From an uncultured Nitrosomonadales bacterium (GTDB taxonomy: Bacteria; Pseudomonadota; Gammaproteobacteria; Burkholderiales; Gallionellaceae), in contig CAIOKY010000091.1 in NCBI GenBank assembly GCA_903858965.1, forward strand, positions 1-42,660: a DNA stretch of 42,660 nucleotides, in the 5' to 3' direction. Numbering within the stretch: position 1 is the stretch's first letter; every line of letters starts with the position of its first letter. Of this stretch, positions 24,192 to 33,642 are shown piece after piece. The notes under the pieces are model-generated. The model worked only from the letters and a program-made list of their open reading frames with translations, was not told the DNA's origin and searched no databases. The position numbers and the translations under genes were made by a program.

Positions 24192-25772
24192 TCACCGGAC
24201 AGGTTCTGCCGGTGCAATGGCAAACACACCGATCATGCCTCCGGAGAAGCGCGGATGAGAGGGTGTCCAGAAATTGAGTGGCCGTAGCTGTGACCTGTCG
24301 CCGAGTAATGCTATCCGCCTGGGGTAATCGAAGATGTGGGTTACCCTGGTCTGTTGCAGGAAGTCAGCAAAGCCGGGGTGAGTGGTCGATGCGAGGTAGG
24401 CCGGCATGTGACGGGTGGTCAGGCCCATAGCGTCGATCAAATAAAAATCGGTGAACACATGGATCGCACCAGCAGGTTCCATCATGATCCGAGATGACTT
24501 CGGCAAATTTTGCGCCATCCACAGCGAGGGTTGGACGTGTACCTCGTTCATCTCGAGCACATCTGTACTGAGCTCGGTGTTGGCTGTGGTAAATCCCAGC
24601 CACACTCCACCCGACGATAACAGAACAAATGTCAAAGCGGCAAAACGGCGTTGTATGACGGAAAGTGAAGCCCACCCGAAGCGGACCAGCATGCGTTGCA
24701 GCAATTGACCAGCCAGCAGAACATATAGCGGCCAGAAGAAAGATACATAGCGGGTTTGCAGGTTGAAATCGGTGAGTCCCAGCACTCCTCGCATCAGGAA
24801 GTAGATCGCCAAGATACCGGCTACGGATATCAGGACCCAATCTGCACGGGTGCGGCGAAAAACGATCAGCCCGGCCAACAGCAGCGGGACACTCGCAACC
24901 CAGGGCCTCATGAAATAGCCGGAATTCGCCGCCGCAATCAGATTCTGCCACAGCAGATGCGGTTCGGTCAGTGCCGGAATCGCGACGCGGGTACCTAAAG
25001 CGCTGGGCGTGATACTCCCGGTCAAATACCAGCAGGGCAGGTAAATCAACAGCGTTACGCCCGCGAATGCAGCAACGCTGGCAACCAGTGCGGGTGCCAG
25101 CGCGGACAATTTTCGTTCCTTTGATAGTTGTGTTGCAGCCCATATCGCCACGACCAATAATCCAATCGGGAAAAGTTCCGGGCGGCAGCCGCCCATCAAG
25201 GCGCTGGCCATCGCAATTTGCCAGCCCGGCGCTTTGGCCAATACCCTTTCAAGCAACAATAGCAGGATGGTTCCCGACAGCGGGTTCTCCAGTCCGCCAA
25301 ACCAGCCCCACAGAAAAGAAGTCAGTGAAACTGTTGCCGCCAGGACCATCACCGTTCCTGCCAATAGCAGCAGGGATTCCTCTACATCAGAAATGTAATG
25401 CCATATCCGCGCCATTAGAAATCCTGCGCCGATAAACAACAATGCATTCGTGATGTAGGCCGTCAAGGTCAAACCGATTGCTGATGTCGGCCAGTAAGCG
25501 ATATGCACGATCGAAGCAACGACCGATAACAGATAATAGTAAAGCAGGCCCGTGGTTCCGGCGGAATGCTCGCCCGGGTTATAGGTTAGCAACTCTCCAT
25601 GCTCGATCCAGTTCCGGACATAACCAAGGTAGATGTAGGAGTCATCGCTGGCCATGTAGAACCAGCCGAAGCGATAGAGATGCGCCGCATAAAGACAACC
25701 GGCGAAGAGCGCAAAGGCAAACGCCGCAAGTGCTGCGCCAGGGAATTTTCGATTGGTTGTCATCGCTATCAT
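24192..25772 (-). CDS. GT-C-type polytopic membrane glycosyltransferase-like protein
   Basis: This 526-residue protein has around ten to twelve hydrophobic helices. After the first helix a loop carries ASDDSYIYLGYVRNW (Asp42-Asp43), the acidic pair typical of GT-C enzymes such as the ArnT and dolichyl-phosphate-mannose-dependent families, which use lipid-linked sugar donors on the periplasmic side. A soluble C-terminal domain (from about residue 400) contains YLIDAMGLTTRH, often seen in such bacterial proteins. The acceptor is unknown. It is upstream of the TPR-GT gene in the same direction, which suggests the two act on one surface glycan or glycoprotein. Confidence 0.72.
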   Translation of the reverse strand: MIAMTTNRKFPGAALAAFAFALFAGCLYAAHLYRFGWFYMASDDSYIYLGYVRNWIEHGELLTYNPGEHSAGTTGLLYYYLLSVVASIVHIAYWPTSAIGLTLTAYITNALLFIGAGFLMARIWHYISDVEESLLLLAGTVMVLAATVSLTSFLWGWFGGLENPLSGTILLLLLERVLAKAPGWQIAMASALMGGCRPELFPIGLLVVAIWAATQLSKERKLSALAPALVASVAAFAGVTLLIYLPCWYLTGSITPSALGTRVAIPALTEPHLLWQNLIAAANSGYFMRPWVASVPLLLAGLIVFRRTRADWVLISVAGILAIYFLMRGVLGLTDFNLQTRYVSFFWPLYVLLAGQLLQRMLVRFGWASLSVIQRRFAALTFVLLSSGGVWLGFTTANTELSTDVLEMNEVHVQPSLWMAQNLPKSSRIMMEPAGAIHVFTDFYLIDAMGLTTRHMPAYLASTTHPGFADFLQQTRVTHIFDYPRRIALLGDRSQLRPLNFWTPSHPRFSGGMIGVFAIAPAEPVR

Positions 25773-26010
25773 TAAAGCTCCGATTTACGGCTGTGCATCT
25801 ATGGTAAACGCCCTGAGCATCAATTCTGCGTCAAGATTTTGATCAGGTTTTTATTCCAAACAAGAAATGTGCGCTGATAAAGATTTCATCACCCTGAAAT
25901 GCGCCTGAATCATTTTTACCTGCAACAAATTCCCGGATGATTAAAATCATGATTATAGGTGAAAGCGGTCAAGTCAATTGCGTCACTCAATGAACATGAG
26001 TCTGCACTAC

Positions 26011-26628
26011 CTACAGTACATATCTCAGGATCGCAACGTAGTGGGACGCGCTGCCGGCGAGCACGAACAAGTGCCAGATGCCGTGCGCATGCTTGAGGCG
26101 GGTGTCGATCACATAGAAGATGATGCCTATCGTGTAGAACAGCCCGCCAGCGACCAGCCAGGCAAATCCCGCCGAGCCCAGCGTATGCAGTAGTTGAACC
26201 AGCGCCACGATGGCCACCCACCCCATCACGATGTAGATCACTACCGACAATATGCGCGCAGTGTTCCTCAACCACAGCTCTTGCAGGATGCCGAGCGCCG
26301 CCAGACCCCATACCACGCCGAACAGCGACCAGCCCCATGGGCCGCGCAGCGTCACCAGACAGAACGGTGTGTAACTGCCGGCGATGAGCAGGTAGATACT
26401 GTGGTGATCCAGTTCGCGCAGGATGGTCTTGGCGCGCCCGCGCAGGCTGTGGTAGAGCGCGGAGAAACTGTAGAGCAGCACCAGCGTCGCACCGTAGATC
26501 GTGACGCTCGTTATCTTCCACGGATCGCCTTCCCGCGCCGCCAGCACGATCAGCACGATGGTTCCGGCTAGCGCCAGCACTGCACCGACAAGATGAGTTA
26601 TGGCGTTGAATTTTTCCCCGTAGTACAT
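26011..26628 (-). CDS. Hemolysin III / TrhA (PAQR-type) membrane protein
   Basis: This 205-residue, seven-helix protein of the hemolysin III (YqfA/TrhA, PAQR) family has the conserved metal-site pattern. It begins YYGEKFNAITHLVGAVLALAG, has SALYHSLRGRAKTILRELDHHSIYLLIAGSYTP and ends HGIWHLFVLAGSASHY, supplying the three His residues found in the family. The bacterial members affect membrane-lipid homeostasis; haemolysis was only an early assay result. The EamA transporter gene lies upstream on the same strand, 58 bases away. Confidence 0.92.
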   Translation of the reverse strand: MYYGEKFNAITHLVGAVLALAGTIVLIVLAAREGDPWKITSVTIYGATLVLLYSFSALYHSLRGRAKTILRELDHHSIYLLIAGSYTPFCLVTLRGPWGWSLFGVVWGLAALGILQELWLRNTARILSVVIYIVMGWVAIVALVQLLHTLGSAGFAWLVAGGLFYTIGIIFYVIDTRLKHAHGIWHLFVLAGSASHYVAILRYVL

Positions 26629-26686
26629 GTGATTGGCCTTGTCTTTTTTCTATCTCGCTGCAACCCACGATGGGGCGCGACATCGA

Positions 26687-27640
26687 TCAGCTCTCTATTT
26701 TCACTTCGCGCCTGCTGTTCACGCTGACGATGATCACCCCGATCAGCACCAGTGACGAACCAGCGATCTTCAACAACGATATATTCTCGTCCAAGAAAAC
26801 ATAAGCCAGATAGATCGTGCTGACCGGGCCGATCGAACCGATCAGCGAGGCATTGCCGGAGCCGATATGGCGGATCGCGTAGGACAGCAAAAATACCGGT
26901 AGCACCGTGGAAAATATTGCCATCGCGATGGAGAGTTCATACACGCGCACCGGCAGGTCGAGTGTGCTGAGCGGATGCGTCACGGCGAACTGCGACAGGC
27001 TGGCCGCGCTCGCCACCACCATCGCATACGCGGTGAAACGTGCCGTGCCCATGCGGGCGATGGCGTGTCCCGCACCCACCAGATAGGTCGAGTAGGACAA
27101 GGTGCTGAGGAACACCAGCGTCGCGCCCAGCACGACACTGCCGCCCTGCTTCATCCCGACATCGTGCAGCCCCACGTCATGTAGAAAGACCAGCGCGATC
27201 CCCGCGTAGCTCAGCAGCATCGCCGCAACGACTTTTTTGCCGATGGCGCGCTTGTACACCAGCGCGGTGAGGATGACTGTCATCGTCGGATAGAGGAACA
27301 GGATCAATCTCTCCAGCCCGGCTGAAATATATTCCAGGCCGAGAAAATCCAGGAAGCTGGACAGGTAATAACCGATCAAGCCGAGCACCAACACCAGCAT
27401 CTTGTCGCGCTTGCTGAGCGGCTCGGCATGATGCAGTCCGGCCCACAGCGCAACGCCAATGAAGAACGGGACCGAGAACGCCATGCGCAATGCCAGCAGC
27501 GTCACCGCATCCACGCTGTCGAGATAGGCCAGCTTGACCAGGATGGCCTTGGCCGAAAAGCCGATCGCAGCAAGGATCGCAAAGACCACGCCGAGCAGCG
27601 CATCCCGCTTGATTGAAATGTGTCGTGTATTGTTTGGCAT
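26687..27640 (-). CDS. EamA/DMT-family transporter
   Basis: This 317-residue inner-membrane protein has ten predicted helices arranged as two EamA repeats (first about residues 13-145, second about 165-300). Recognisable segments are AAIGFSAKAILVKLAYL at the start, IGYYLSSFLDFLGLEYISAGLERLILFLYPT and AIRHIGSGNASLIGSIGPVSTIYLAYVFLDE. The drug/metabolite transporter family exports amino acids, nucleotides or other metabolites; the substrate is not predictable. The ATG at 27640 is preferred; an upstream TTG frame to 27682 would add 14 non-typical residues. Confidence 0.88.
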   Translation of the reverse strand: MPNNTRHISIKRDALLGVVFAILAAIGFSAKAILVKLAYLDSVDAVTLLALRMAFSVPFFIGVALWAGLHHAEPLSKRDKMLVLVLGLIGYYLSSFLDFLGLEYISAGLERLILFLYPTMTVILTALVYKRAIGKKVVAAMLLSYAGIALVFLHDVGLHDVGMKQGGSVVLGATLVFLSTLSYSTYLVGAGHAIARMGTARFTAYAMVVASAASLSQFAVTHPLSTLDLPVRVYELSIAMAIFSTVLPVFLLSYAIRHIGSGNASLIGSIGPVSTIYLAYVFLDENISLLKIAGSSLVLIGVIIVSVNSRREVKIES

Positions 27641-27969
27641 GATGAAAGACCCTGAAAATAGGCTAGTGCAGGTCTTCGACAAACTGGAAGCAACGCGGAA
27701 AGACCCGCAGTTGCCCGGTTAGTAAAATGAATAAATTAAAACAGGAACAAATTGCGGCCATGGGATAGCGTCCCTTGCCACAGTCGTTTGGCGGAGATTG
27801 TTATTGAAGCAATGGATGATTTTGTTTTCATCGGTACGGAATATAAAGGGTCGGACGAGGTGAGTCAATTCAAGGCGTGGCCGTGCTGTGGTTTTCGTCG
27901 TGTCTGAATGGGTTGGCATCGATCACGTGATGGGTCATGCAACATGATGATCAAGCGCTGGCACACAAG
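27641..27969. other. Gene-free stretch between minus-strand genes
   Basis: These 329 bases hold no gene I can support. Very short frames occur on the plus strand (27639-27722, 27 codons; and a 13-codon frame from about 27728), without ribosome-binding sites. No terminator, tRNA or clear repeat was seen. The region presumably contains the promoter of the EamA gene on the minus strand. Confidence 0.4.
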
Positions 27970-28503
27970 CTATGACACCTCTGCTTTGGATCGCACATGA
28001 CTGAATGCCAGCCAGCGGTACACCAGGATAGCGGTCAAACCGAATACGCCGTGGGCAATCAGCGTGATCCAACCGCGCGTTTGCGCGAACCATGGAAAAA
28101 TCACCGTGAATCCATACAGGTTAACCACGTACAGCGCGACACCGAAACCGATGCCGGCCAAGGGTACCGGGATGGTATCGAGGCGTGCGGTGAACAATGC
28201 CAGCAATGTGGCGCAAATAATGGCAATCATGAAATGGACGAACGCGGCGGTCAGCATGACGGCCGCATCGAATGTCGCCGGTGGGGGCAACACCGAGCTC
28301 CCCAGCACGATTGCGGCGGTCAGTCTGGCATCGCGGTACAGGATGCCGGGGAAATCATCGCTAAAGATCAGCCAGAGAATAATCTGGACCAGCGCGGATG
28401 TGATGCCCGCCATGACACCGGCCCAGATCATGGCACGCCAGCCGGACAGCCAGTTTATGCGGTAACTATCCATTTCATTTCCGGCCATTTCATTCCCTGC
28501 CAT
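27970..28503 (-). CDS. Hypothetical membrane protein, four helices
   Basis: This 177-residue protein has four hydrophobic helices (about residues 22-47, 80-105, 112-135 and 143-165). The N terminus has a direct repeat MAGNEMAGNEMD, made from two 15-base DNA repeats that place three in-frame ATG codons in a row. The third ATG (start of MDSYRINWLSG) could also be used. The function is unknown; the shape resembles small bacterial membrane proteins of unassigned families. A 32-residue membrane-protein gene lies 31 bases upstream in the same direction, so the two may be expressed together. Confidence 0.7.
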   Translation of the reverse strand: MAGNEMAGNEMDSYRINWLSGWRAMIWAGVMAGITSALVQIILWLIFSDDFPGILYRDARLTAAIVLGSSVLPPPATFDAAVMLTAAFVHFMIAIICATLLALFTARLDTIPVPLAGIGFGVALYVVNLYGFTVIFPWFAQTRGWITLIAHGVFGLTAILVYRWLAFSHVRSKAEVS

Positions 28504-28533
28504 CTCATCTCTTGTTCACCATAGAAACGGCAG

Positions 28534-28632
28534 TTACTTGATTTTTTCCGTGTGCCAATTTGCATCATCCGAAATAACGACGATTGCGGTAAGTACAAGT
28601 ACCACGATAATGTGTACCAATGCCCAATTCAT
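28534..28632 (-). CDS. Small membrane protein, 32 residues
   Basis: An ATG at 28632 has GAGGAG about seven bases upstream and opens 32 codons. MNWALVHIIVVLVLTAIVVI forms one transmembrane helix and is followed by a short polar tail (SDDANWHTEKIK). The ribosome-binding site is the best for some distance, and the topology is clean. I recognise no family. It precedes the four-helix protein gene on the same strand. Confidence 0.6.
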   Translation of the reverse strand: MNWALVHIIVVLVLTAIVVISDDANWHTEKIK

Positions 28633-28831
28633 TTTGACTCTCCTCATGTAATGAGATCGGAACTGCGCCGATCACACAAGAATATTCATGGATACAAAAT
28701 AAAGACTGCCTGCCATGAAGTTTCACAATACGCCCGCAACCACAACCGTTCTGTGTGGCAGCGCACATATATGGGAATTTTCAGACGCGAGCCTGACCAG
28801 TTAGAATACGAAAATAATTTATCAGTCTGAC

Positions 28832-30217
28832 TTGACCGTGGCCGACAAACACCGCACAGAAGCTGAAGCACTTTTTTATCAGGGGATACGCCTTATGGAA
28901 GCTGGCGACGTTGCCGGCTCCGAAACAAGCTTCAGAAAAGCAGTGCAGATCGCGCCGGATTTTGCGGAGGCTTATGCCAACCTCGGCCTGCTGCTGGACA
29001 GAAGCAAAAACAAGGAAGCCGCGGAAATTTCCTACCGGCGCTCACTGGAACTCAACCCGGCTTATCCGCAGACACACCTCAATCTGGGTGCGCTGATGGC
29101 CGGCCAGAAACGCTTCATTGAAGCCGAGGTTGCTTATCTCCATGCCATCGAGCTTAGACCAAATTCTCCGGTCGGCTGGTCTAACCTGGGCGTGCTGTAT
29201 GCCTGCATGCAACGCGAGGCGGAAGCCGAGCGATGTTACCGCACTGCCATGTCCCTGGATGAAGCATATGCGGCGGCGCGTTTCAACCTGAGCTACCTGC
29301 TGCTGCGCCAGGGCAGGTTCGAGGAAGGCTGGCACTGCCTGGAAGCGCGCAACTGGTTCGCGCCATTGGCCGCTCATCTGTCGTGCCCGCGCTGGCAGGG
29401 CGAACCGCTTGCCGGGAAGTCGATATTGATCGGCTATGAAGCGGGCCACGGCGACATGCTCCATTTCTGCCGTTATGCCGCTGTGTTGAAAGATATGGGC
29501 GCAGCATCGATCACGATGACCTGCCATCCGGCGCTGAAGACTTTGTTTGCATCACTGGAAAGCGTGGATACAGTCATTGCATACGACGAGCCGATTCCCT
29601 CTGCCGGATGGGATTACTGGACACCGCTGCTGAGTATTCCGTATCACTGCAAGACGCGTCTCGACTCGATCCCGGCCAAGATACCCTATCTGCACGCGCC
29701 GAGGAATCTTGTCGAGAAGTGGCAAACGCTGTTGCCGAAGTACGGGTTCCGTGTCGGATTGGTTTGGAAGGGTGACCCAAAATTTGAAAATGATGCCGAC
29801 CGATCTCTTCCTTCGCTCGAGATACTGACGCCCTTATGGAATGTAACCGGGGTGAACTTCATCAGTCTGCAAAAAGGTGCCGGTAAAGACGAGGCGGCGC
29901 TGCCGCCCGATGGATTACCGCTGCTCAACCTCGGCTCTCAATTGACGGACTTCGCCGATACTGCCGCTGTCATCATGAATCTCGACCTGCTGATCTGCGT
30001 CGACACGGCCGCCGCCCATCTGGCCGGCGCACTTGGAAAACCCTGCTGGGTGTTGTTGCCCGACTACAAAACCGACTGGCGCTGGATGACAGCACGTAGC
30101 GATACGCCCTGGTATCCTGACACCATGAAACTCTTTCGCCAGGATACAGCAGGGGATTGGAAAGCAGTCGTCACGGAAGTGACAAATACCCTTGGGCAGT
30201 TGGTAAAGTCGCATTGA
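28832..30217 (+). CDS. TPR protein with glycosyltransferase-9-like domain (461 aa)
   Basis: Four TPRs (about residues 8-150) precede a C-terminal GT-B-like domain that closely matches that of the 711-residue protein at 22023. Shared segments include WQGEPLAGKSILIGYEAGHGD, VGLVWKGDPKFENDADRSLP, FISLQKGAGKDEAALPP, LTDFADTAAVI and CVDTAAAHLAGALGKPCWVLLPD. The two are clearly paralogues that differ mainly in TPR number. A TTG at 28832 or GTG at 28838 must serve as start, because no ATG lies near; neither has a strong ribosome-binding site. The activity is unproven, with sugar transfer to protein or glycan being one possibility. Confidence 0.82.
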   Translation: MTVADKHRTEAEALFYQGIRLMEAGDVAGSETSFRKAVQIAPDFAEAYANLGLLLDRSKNKEAAEISYRRSLELNPAYPQTHLNLGALMAGQKRFIEAEVAYLHAIELRPNSPVGWSNLGVLYACMQREAEAERCYRTAMSLDEAYAAARFNLSYLLLRQGRFEEGWHCLEARNWFAPLAAHLSCPRWQGEPLAGKSILIGYEAGHGDMLHFCRYAAVLKDMGAASITMTCHPALKTLFASLESVDTVIAYDEPIPSAGWDYWTPLLSIPYHCKTRLDSIPAKIPYLHAPRNLVEKWQTLLPKYGFRVGLVWKGDPKFENDADRSLPSLEILTPLWNVTGVNFISLQKGAGKDEAALPPDGLPLLNLGSQLTDFADTAAVIMNLDLLICVDTAAAHLAGALGKPCWVLLPDYKTDWRWMTARSDTPWYPDTMKLFRQDTAGDWKAVVTEVTNTLGQLVKSH

Positions 30218-30367
30218 ATGAAGCCATCGCTCCCTGCGATGCGCGCTGCCATAAGGCATATTGAGCAAATGACCAAAAAGGTTTAACCTGATACCAAAAG
30301 TAACTTGACCTGTAACAAATAATAAAATCCTTTGATAACAATAATCACTAAACAGAAGGAGTGACTT

Positions 30368-30430
30368 ATGAGGGACAGCAATTTTCGCAATTCAAATCAA
30401 AAACTGACTTCTCCGAGCCAGTCGCCATAG
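30368..30430 (+). CDS. 20-codon leader frame before the GGDEF-EAL gene
   Basis: An ATG at 30368 has a strong AAGGAG seven bases upstream and opens MRDSNFRNSNQKLTSPSQSP, stopping at TAG (30428-30430). The next gene starts three bases later in the same reading frame. This could be a leader peptide that couples translation. It could equally be the original N terminus of the downstream protein, cut by an amber mutation; the downstream ATG (30434) has a poor ribosome-binding site of its own. Confidence 0.45.
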   Translation: MRDSNFRNSNQKLTSPSQSP

Positions 30431-30433
30431 AGC

Positions 30434-33367
30434 ATGTCCGCTCTGAAACAGCAGGTCAATGCGCCCTCAGGTCTGCTGGGCCGTACACTGCGCTGTTTGT
30501 TGAATTTCTCTAATACTTTACTTGGCCAATCCCGGGATGGTTCGGGCTCCATGAACATGCGCATGGTCGTCGCCGTCCTGCTGCCTTTTCTGGCGCTGGG
30601 GTTGCAATGGGTGTTGTGGCCCTGGATCGATCCGCTTGTCTGGTTCCTGTTCTTCCCCACCGTATTCTTCAGTGCACGTCTCGGCGGCTTCTGGGGCGGA
30701 CTGATCAGCACAGCCCTGAGTACCGGCATAGTATGGTACTTCTTCCTTCTGCCCCAGTTGAGCTGGAAGGTCGATCACCCGACCAATTTTTTCTCGGTGT
30801 ACCTCTTTCTGGTCATGGGTTATCTGTTCAGCGATGTCCAGGAGCGGCTGCGCCGCTCGCTGCAGGCTAGCAAAATTGCCCTGGACAGGACCCTTGCCGA
30901 CAATGCGAATTATGTCGGCAAATTCAACGACAGCGAATCCCGTTTCGAGGCCACTTTCGAACAAGCCGCTATGGGCATTGCACTGGTGGCGCCGGATGGT
31001 CGCTGGCTGCGCGTCAACCGTAAACTGTGCGATATCATCGGCTATGGCCAGGACGAATTGCTGGCCAAGTCCTTTCAGGAAATCACCCACCCGGATGACC
31101 TGTTGACCGACCTGGCCTATATGCGGCAGTTGCTGAGTGGCGAGATCCCGAACTATTCCATGGAAAAGCGCTACCTCAAAAAAAACGGGGGCATAACCTG
31201 GATAAATCTCACTGTCTCCCTGGTCAGGAAACCGGATACTACACCTGATTACTTCATTGCTGTCATCGAAGATATCCAGGATCGTAAACACATCGAAACC
31301 ACGCTCAAGGCAAGCGAACTGTCCCTGAAAGACGCGCAGCAATTGGCCAATGTCGGCAACTGGTCGTGGGACATCAAGACCAACAAACACATTTGGTCCG
31401 ATGAAGTCTATCGCATCTATGGTCGCGACCCTGCGTTGCCTCCGGCGGTTTATCCGGAAGTGCAGCAGTACTTCACCCCGGCAAGCTGGGCGCGCCTCTC
31501 TGCGGCCGTTGATAAGGGTTTGGCCAGCGGAACCCCTTACGAGTGTGATGCCGAGGTGATCCATGCCGACGGCACCCATCACTGGATCGTCGCCCACGGT
31601 GAAAGCCTACAAGACGCTGCCGGGAATATCATCCAGATGCACGGCACGATACAGGACATCACCCAACGCAAACAAAGCGAGGAACAATTGCGCGTCGCAG
31701 CAGCCGCCTTTGAATCCCAGGAAGGCATGATGATCACTGATACCAACAACACGATCCTGCGCGTCAACCATGCATTCACCAACATCACCGGCTACACGGC
31801 CGAAGAAGCCATCGGCAAAAATCCCCGCATATTCCACTCCGGCCATCAGGATGAAAACTTCTATGTCGCCATGTGGGAAAGGCTCAAAAGCAATGGCGCA
31901 TGGGAAGGCGAACTCTGGAACCGGCGCAAGAATGGAGAGGTATACCCGGAGCACCTTTCCATTACCTCGGTCAAACACCAGGATGGCAATGTCTTGAATT
32001 ACGTAGCTGCTTTTACCGATATCACCCAGCGCAAGAAAGCGGAAGAAGATGTCAAACGCCTGGCGTACTTCGACGCCCTCACCGGACTGCCCAACCGGCG
32101 TCTTCTGCAGGATAGGCTGCAACGGGCTTTGGCCGCCAGCACACGCAATGGCAAGCAAGGCGCGCTGATGTTCATCGACCTGGACGATTTCAAATCACTC
32201 AACGACACGCTGGGCCATGCCATCGGCGACCTGCTGTTGCAGCAGGTCGCGCAACGCCTGGCTACCTGTACACGCGAGGGCGACACGATAGCCCGCCTGG
32301 GTGGTGACGAGTTTGTGATCATTCTGGAAGGACTGAGTGAGCGCTCCTTTGATGCTGCGGCTCAGACAGAACTTGTCGGCATGAAAATCCTCACTGCCTT
32401 ATGCCAGCCCTATCATCTGGATACCCATCAATGCCATAGTACCCCCAGTATCGGCGTGACCCTTTTCAAGGGCCAGCAACAGGAGATAGATGAACTGCTG
32501 AAACAGGCGGACATCGCGATGTATCAAGCCAAAAAATCCGGGCGCAGCGTCCTGCGCTTCTTCGATCCAAAGATGCAGGATAACGTCAATATCCGTGTCG
32601 ACCTCGAAAGTGAACTACGCAAGGCACTTGAGGGCAGGCAATTCCAGCTGTATTACCAGATCCAGGTAGACAGCTCGGGCCACCCGTTTGGAGCAGAGGC
32701 CTTGATCCGCTGGATACACCCGACACGCGGCATGGTATCCCCGGTTCAATTCATTCCGCTGGCGGAGGAAACCGGATTGATATTGCCTATCGGGCTATGG
32801 GTGCTGGAGACTGCCTGCGCCCAACTCAAAAAATGGCAGCACGCTGCGCTGACCCGGAAACTCATCCTGTCCGTCAATATCAGTGCCAAACAGTTCCGCC
32901 AAGCTGATTTTGTGGCTCAGGTACAGAATGCCATACGATACCATGCCATCGACCCACAATTCCTCAAGCTGGAATTGACGGAGAGCATGTTGCTGGAGGA
33001 CATCGAGGAAACCATTGCAACCATGGTCGAATTGAGCAAAAGCGGTGTCCGGCTTTCGCTGGATGATTTTGGCACCGGCTATTCATGCTTGCAATATCTC
33101 AAGCGCCTGCCGCTCGACCAGCTCAAGATCGACCAGTCTTTCGTGCACGATATCGCCACCGACAAAAGCGACAAGGCGATCGTCCGCACCATCATCGCGA
33201 TGGCAAAGAGCCTGGAACTGGACGTAATTGCCGAAGGGGTCGAGACCGAAGAGCAGCGGCAACTACTTTTGCACAAGGGCTGCACGCATTACCAAGGGTA
33301 CCTGTTTGGCAGACCGGTACCCATTGATCAGTTCGAGATACTGTTAAAACAATCCGGTGTCAAATGA
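30434..33367 (+). CDS. Membrane PAS-GGDEF-EAL cyclic-di-GMP protein
   Basis: This 977-residue signalling protein starts with about four transmembrane helices (residues 44-140, DUF4118-like). Three PAS domains follow (about 165-285, 295-415 and 420-545; each ends in a PAC-like DITQRK or DIQDRK motif), then GGDEF (550-705) and EAL (715-975). The cyclase motif RLGGDEF is intact near residue 625. An RxxD inhibitory site (REGD) lies five residues before it. The phosphodiesterase domain keeps GAEALIRW near 755, NISAKQF, LELTES and DDFGTGYSC, so both synthesis and breakdown of c-di-GMP are possible. The PAS domains suggest redox, oxygen or ligand sensing. A 20-codon frame with a strong ribosome-binding site lies just upstream in the same frame. 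Confidence 0.94.
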   Translation: MSALKQQVNAPSGLLGRTLRCLLNFSNTLLGQSRDGSGSMNMRMVVAVLLPFLALGLQWVLWPWIDPLVWFLFFPTVFFSARLGGFWGGLISTALSTGIVWYFFLLPQLSWKVDHPTNFFSVYLFLVMGYLFSDVQERLRRSLQASKIALDRTLADNANYVGKFNDSESRFEATFEQAAMGIALVAPDGRWLRVNRKLCDIIGYGQDELLAKSFQEITHPDDLLTDLAYMRQLLSGEIPNYSMEKRYLKKNGGITWINLTVSLVRKPDTTPDYFIAVIEDIQDRKHIETTLKASELSLKDAQQLANVGNWSWDIKTNKHIWSDEVYRIYGRDPALPPAVYPEVQQYFTPASWARLSAAVDKGLASGTPYECDAEVIHADGTHHWIVAHGESLQDAAGNIIQMHGTIQDITQRKQSEEQLRVAAAAFESQEGMMITDTNNTILRVNHAFTNITGYTAEEAIGKNPRIFHSGHQDENFYVAMWERLKSNGAWEGELWNRRKNGEVYPEHLSITSVKHQDGNVLNYVAAFTDITQRKKAEEDVKRLAYFDALTGLPNRRLLQDRLQRALAASTRNGKQGALMFIDLDDFKSLNDTLGHAIGDLLLQQVAQRLATCTREGDTIARLGGDEFVIILEGLSERSFDAAAQTELVGMKILTALCQPYHLDTHQCHSTPSIGVTLFKGQQQEIDELLKQADIAMYQAKKSGRSVLRFFDPKMQDNVNIRVDLESELRKALEGRQFQLYYQIQVDSSGHPFGAEALIRWIHPTRGMVSPVQFIPLAEETGLILPIGLWVLETACAQLKKWQHAALTRKLILSVNISAKQFRQADFVAQVQNAIRYHAIDPQFLKLELTESMLLEDIEETIATMVELSKSGVRLSLDDFGTGYSCLQYLKRLPLDQLKIDQSFVHDIATDKSDKAIVRTIIAMAKSLELDVIAEGVETEEQRQLLLHKGCTHYQGYLFGRPVPIDQFEILLKQSGVK

Positions 33368-33543
33368 AGCACCCTCTGTTAATTCCCCACAAAATATTTT
33401 ACAAATGGTTACAAAATTTATTCTCTGCATCCGGCAAAATCATATGCCGTGAAAATTATGCGCTATCAATGAATTACGGCCATCATTTATTCCAATCTCG
33501 ATATAAGCGGGGAATTGAGGGGGTTTTCACCCTCTGTTCACCC

Positions 33544-33570
33544 TTAAGAGTGAAAAGCCTGTGCCGATAA
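33544..33570 (+). promoter_or_regulatory. Putative sigma-28 (FliA) promoter
   Basis: TTAAGAGT (33544-33551), an 11-base spacer and GCCGATAA (33563-33570) fit the FliA consensus TAAAGTTT-N11-GCCGATAA. The -10 is perfect and the -35 matches 5 of 8. It is 73 bases before the ATG of the Ser/Thr-rich protein gene. Upstream, 33368-33543 holds small hairpins (for example GGGG-TTTTCA-CCC near 33520) and no supported gene. Confidence 0.6.
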
Positions 33571-33642
33571 TCCCATCCCCATGGGACGAACTGAGTTACT
33601 GATCCCATTCCAATCCATAAATTCTTTTAGAAGGGATGAATC

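Noticed and set aside
27639-27722. 27-codon plus-strand frame MMKDPENRLVQVFDKLEATR...
   Set aside because: Its composition is plausible for a protein, but it overlaps the EamA start, has no ribosome-binding site and is too short to support.
33364-33570. 68-codon frame overlapping the GGDEF-EAL stop
   Set aside because: The ATGA overlap is suggestive, but the frame runs through hairpins and the sigma-28-like promoter and has no coding character.
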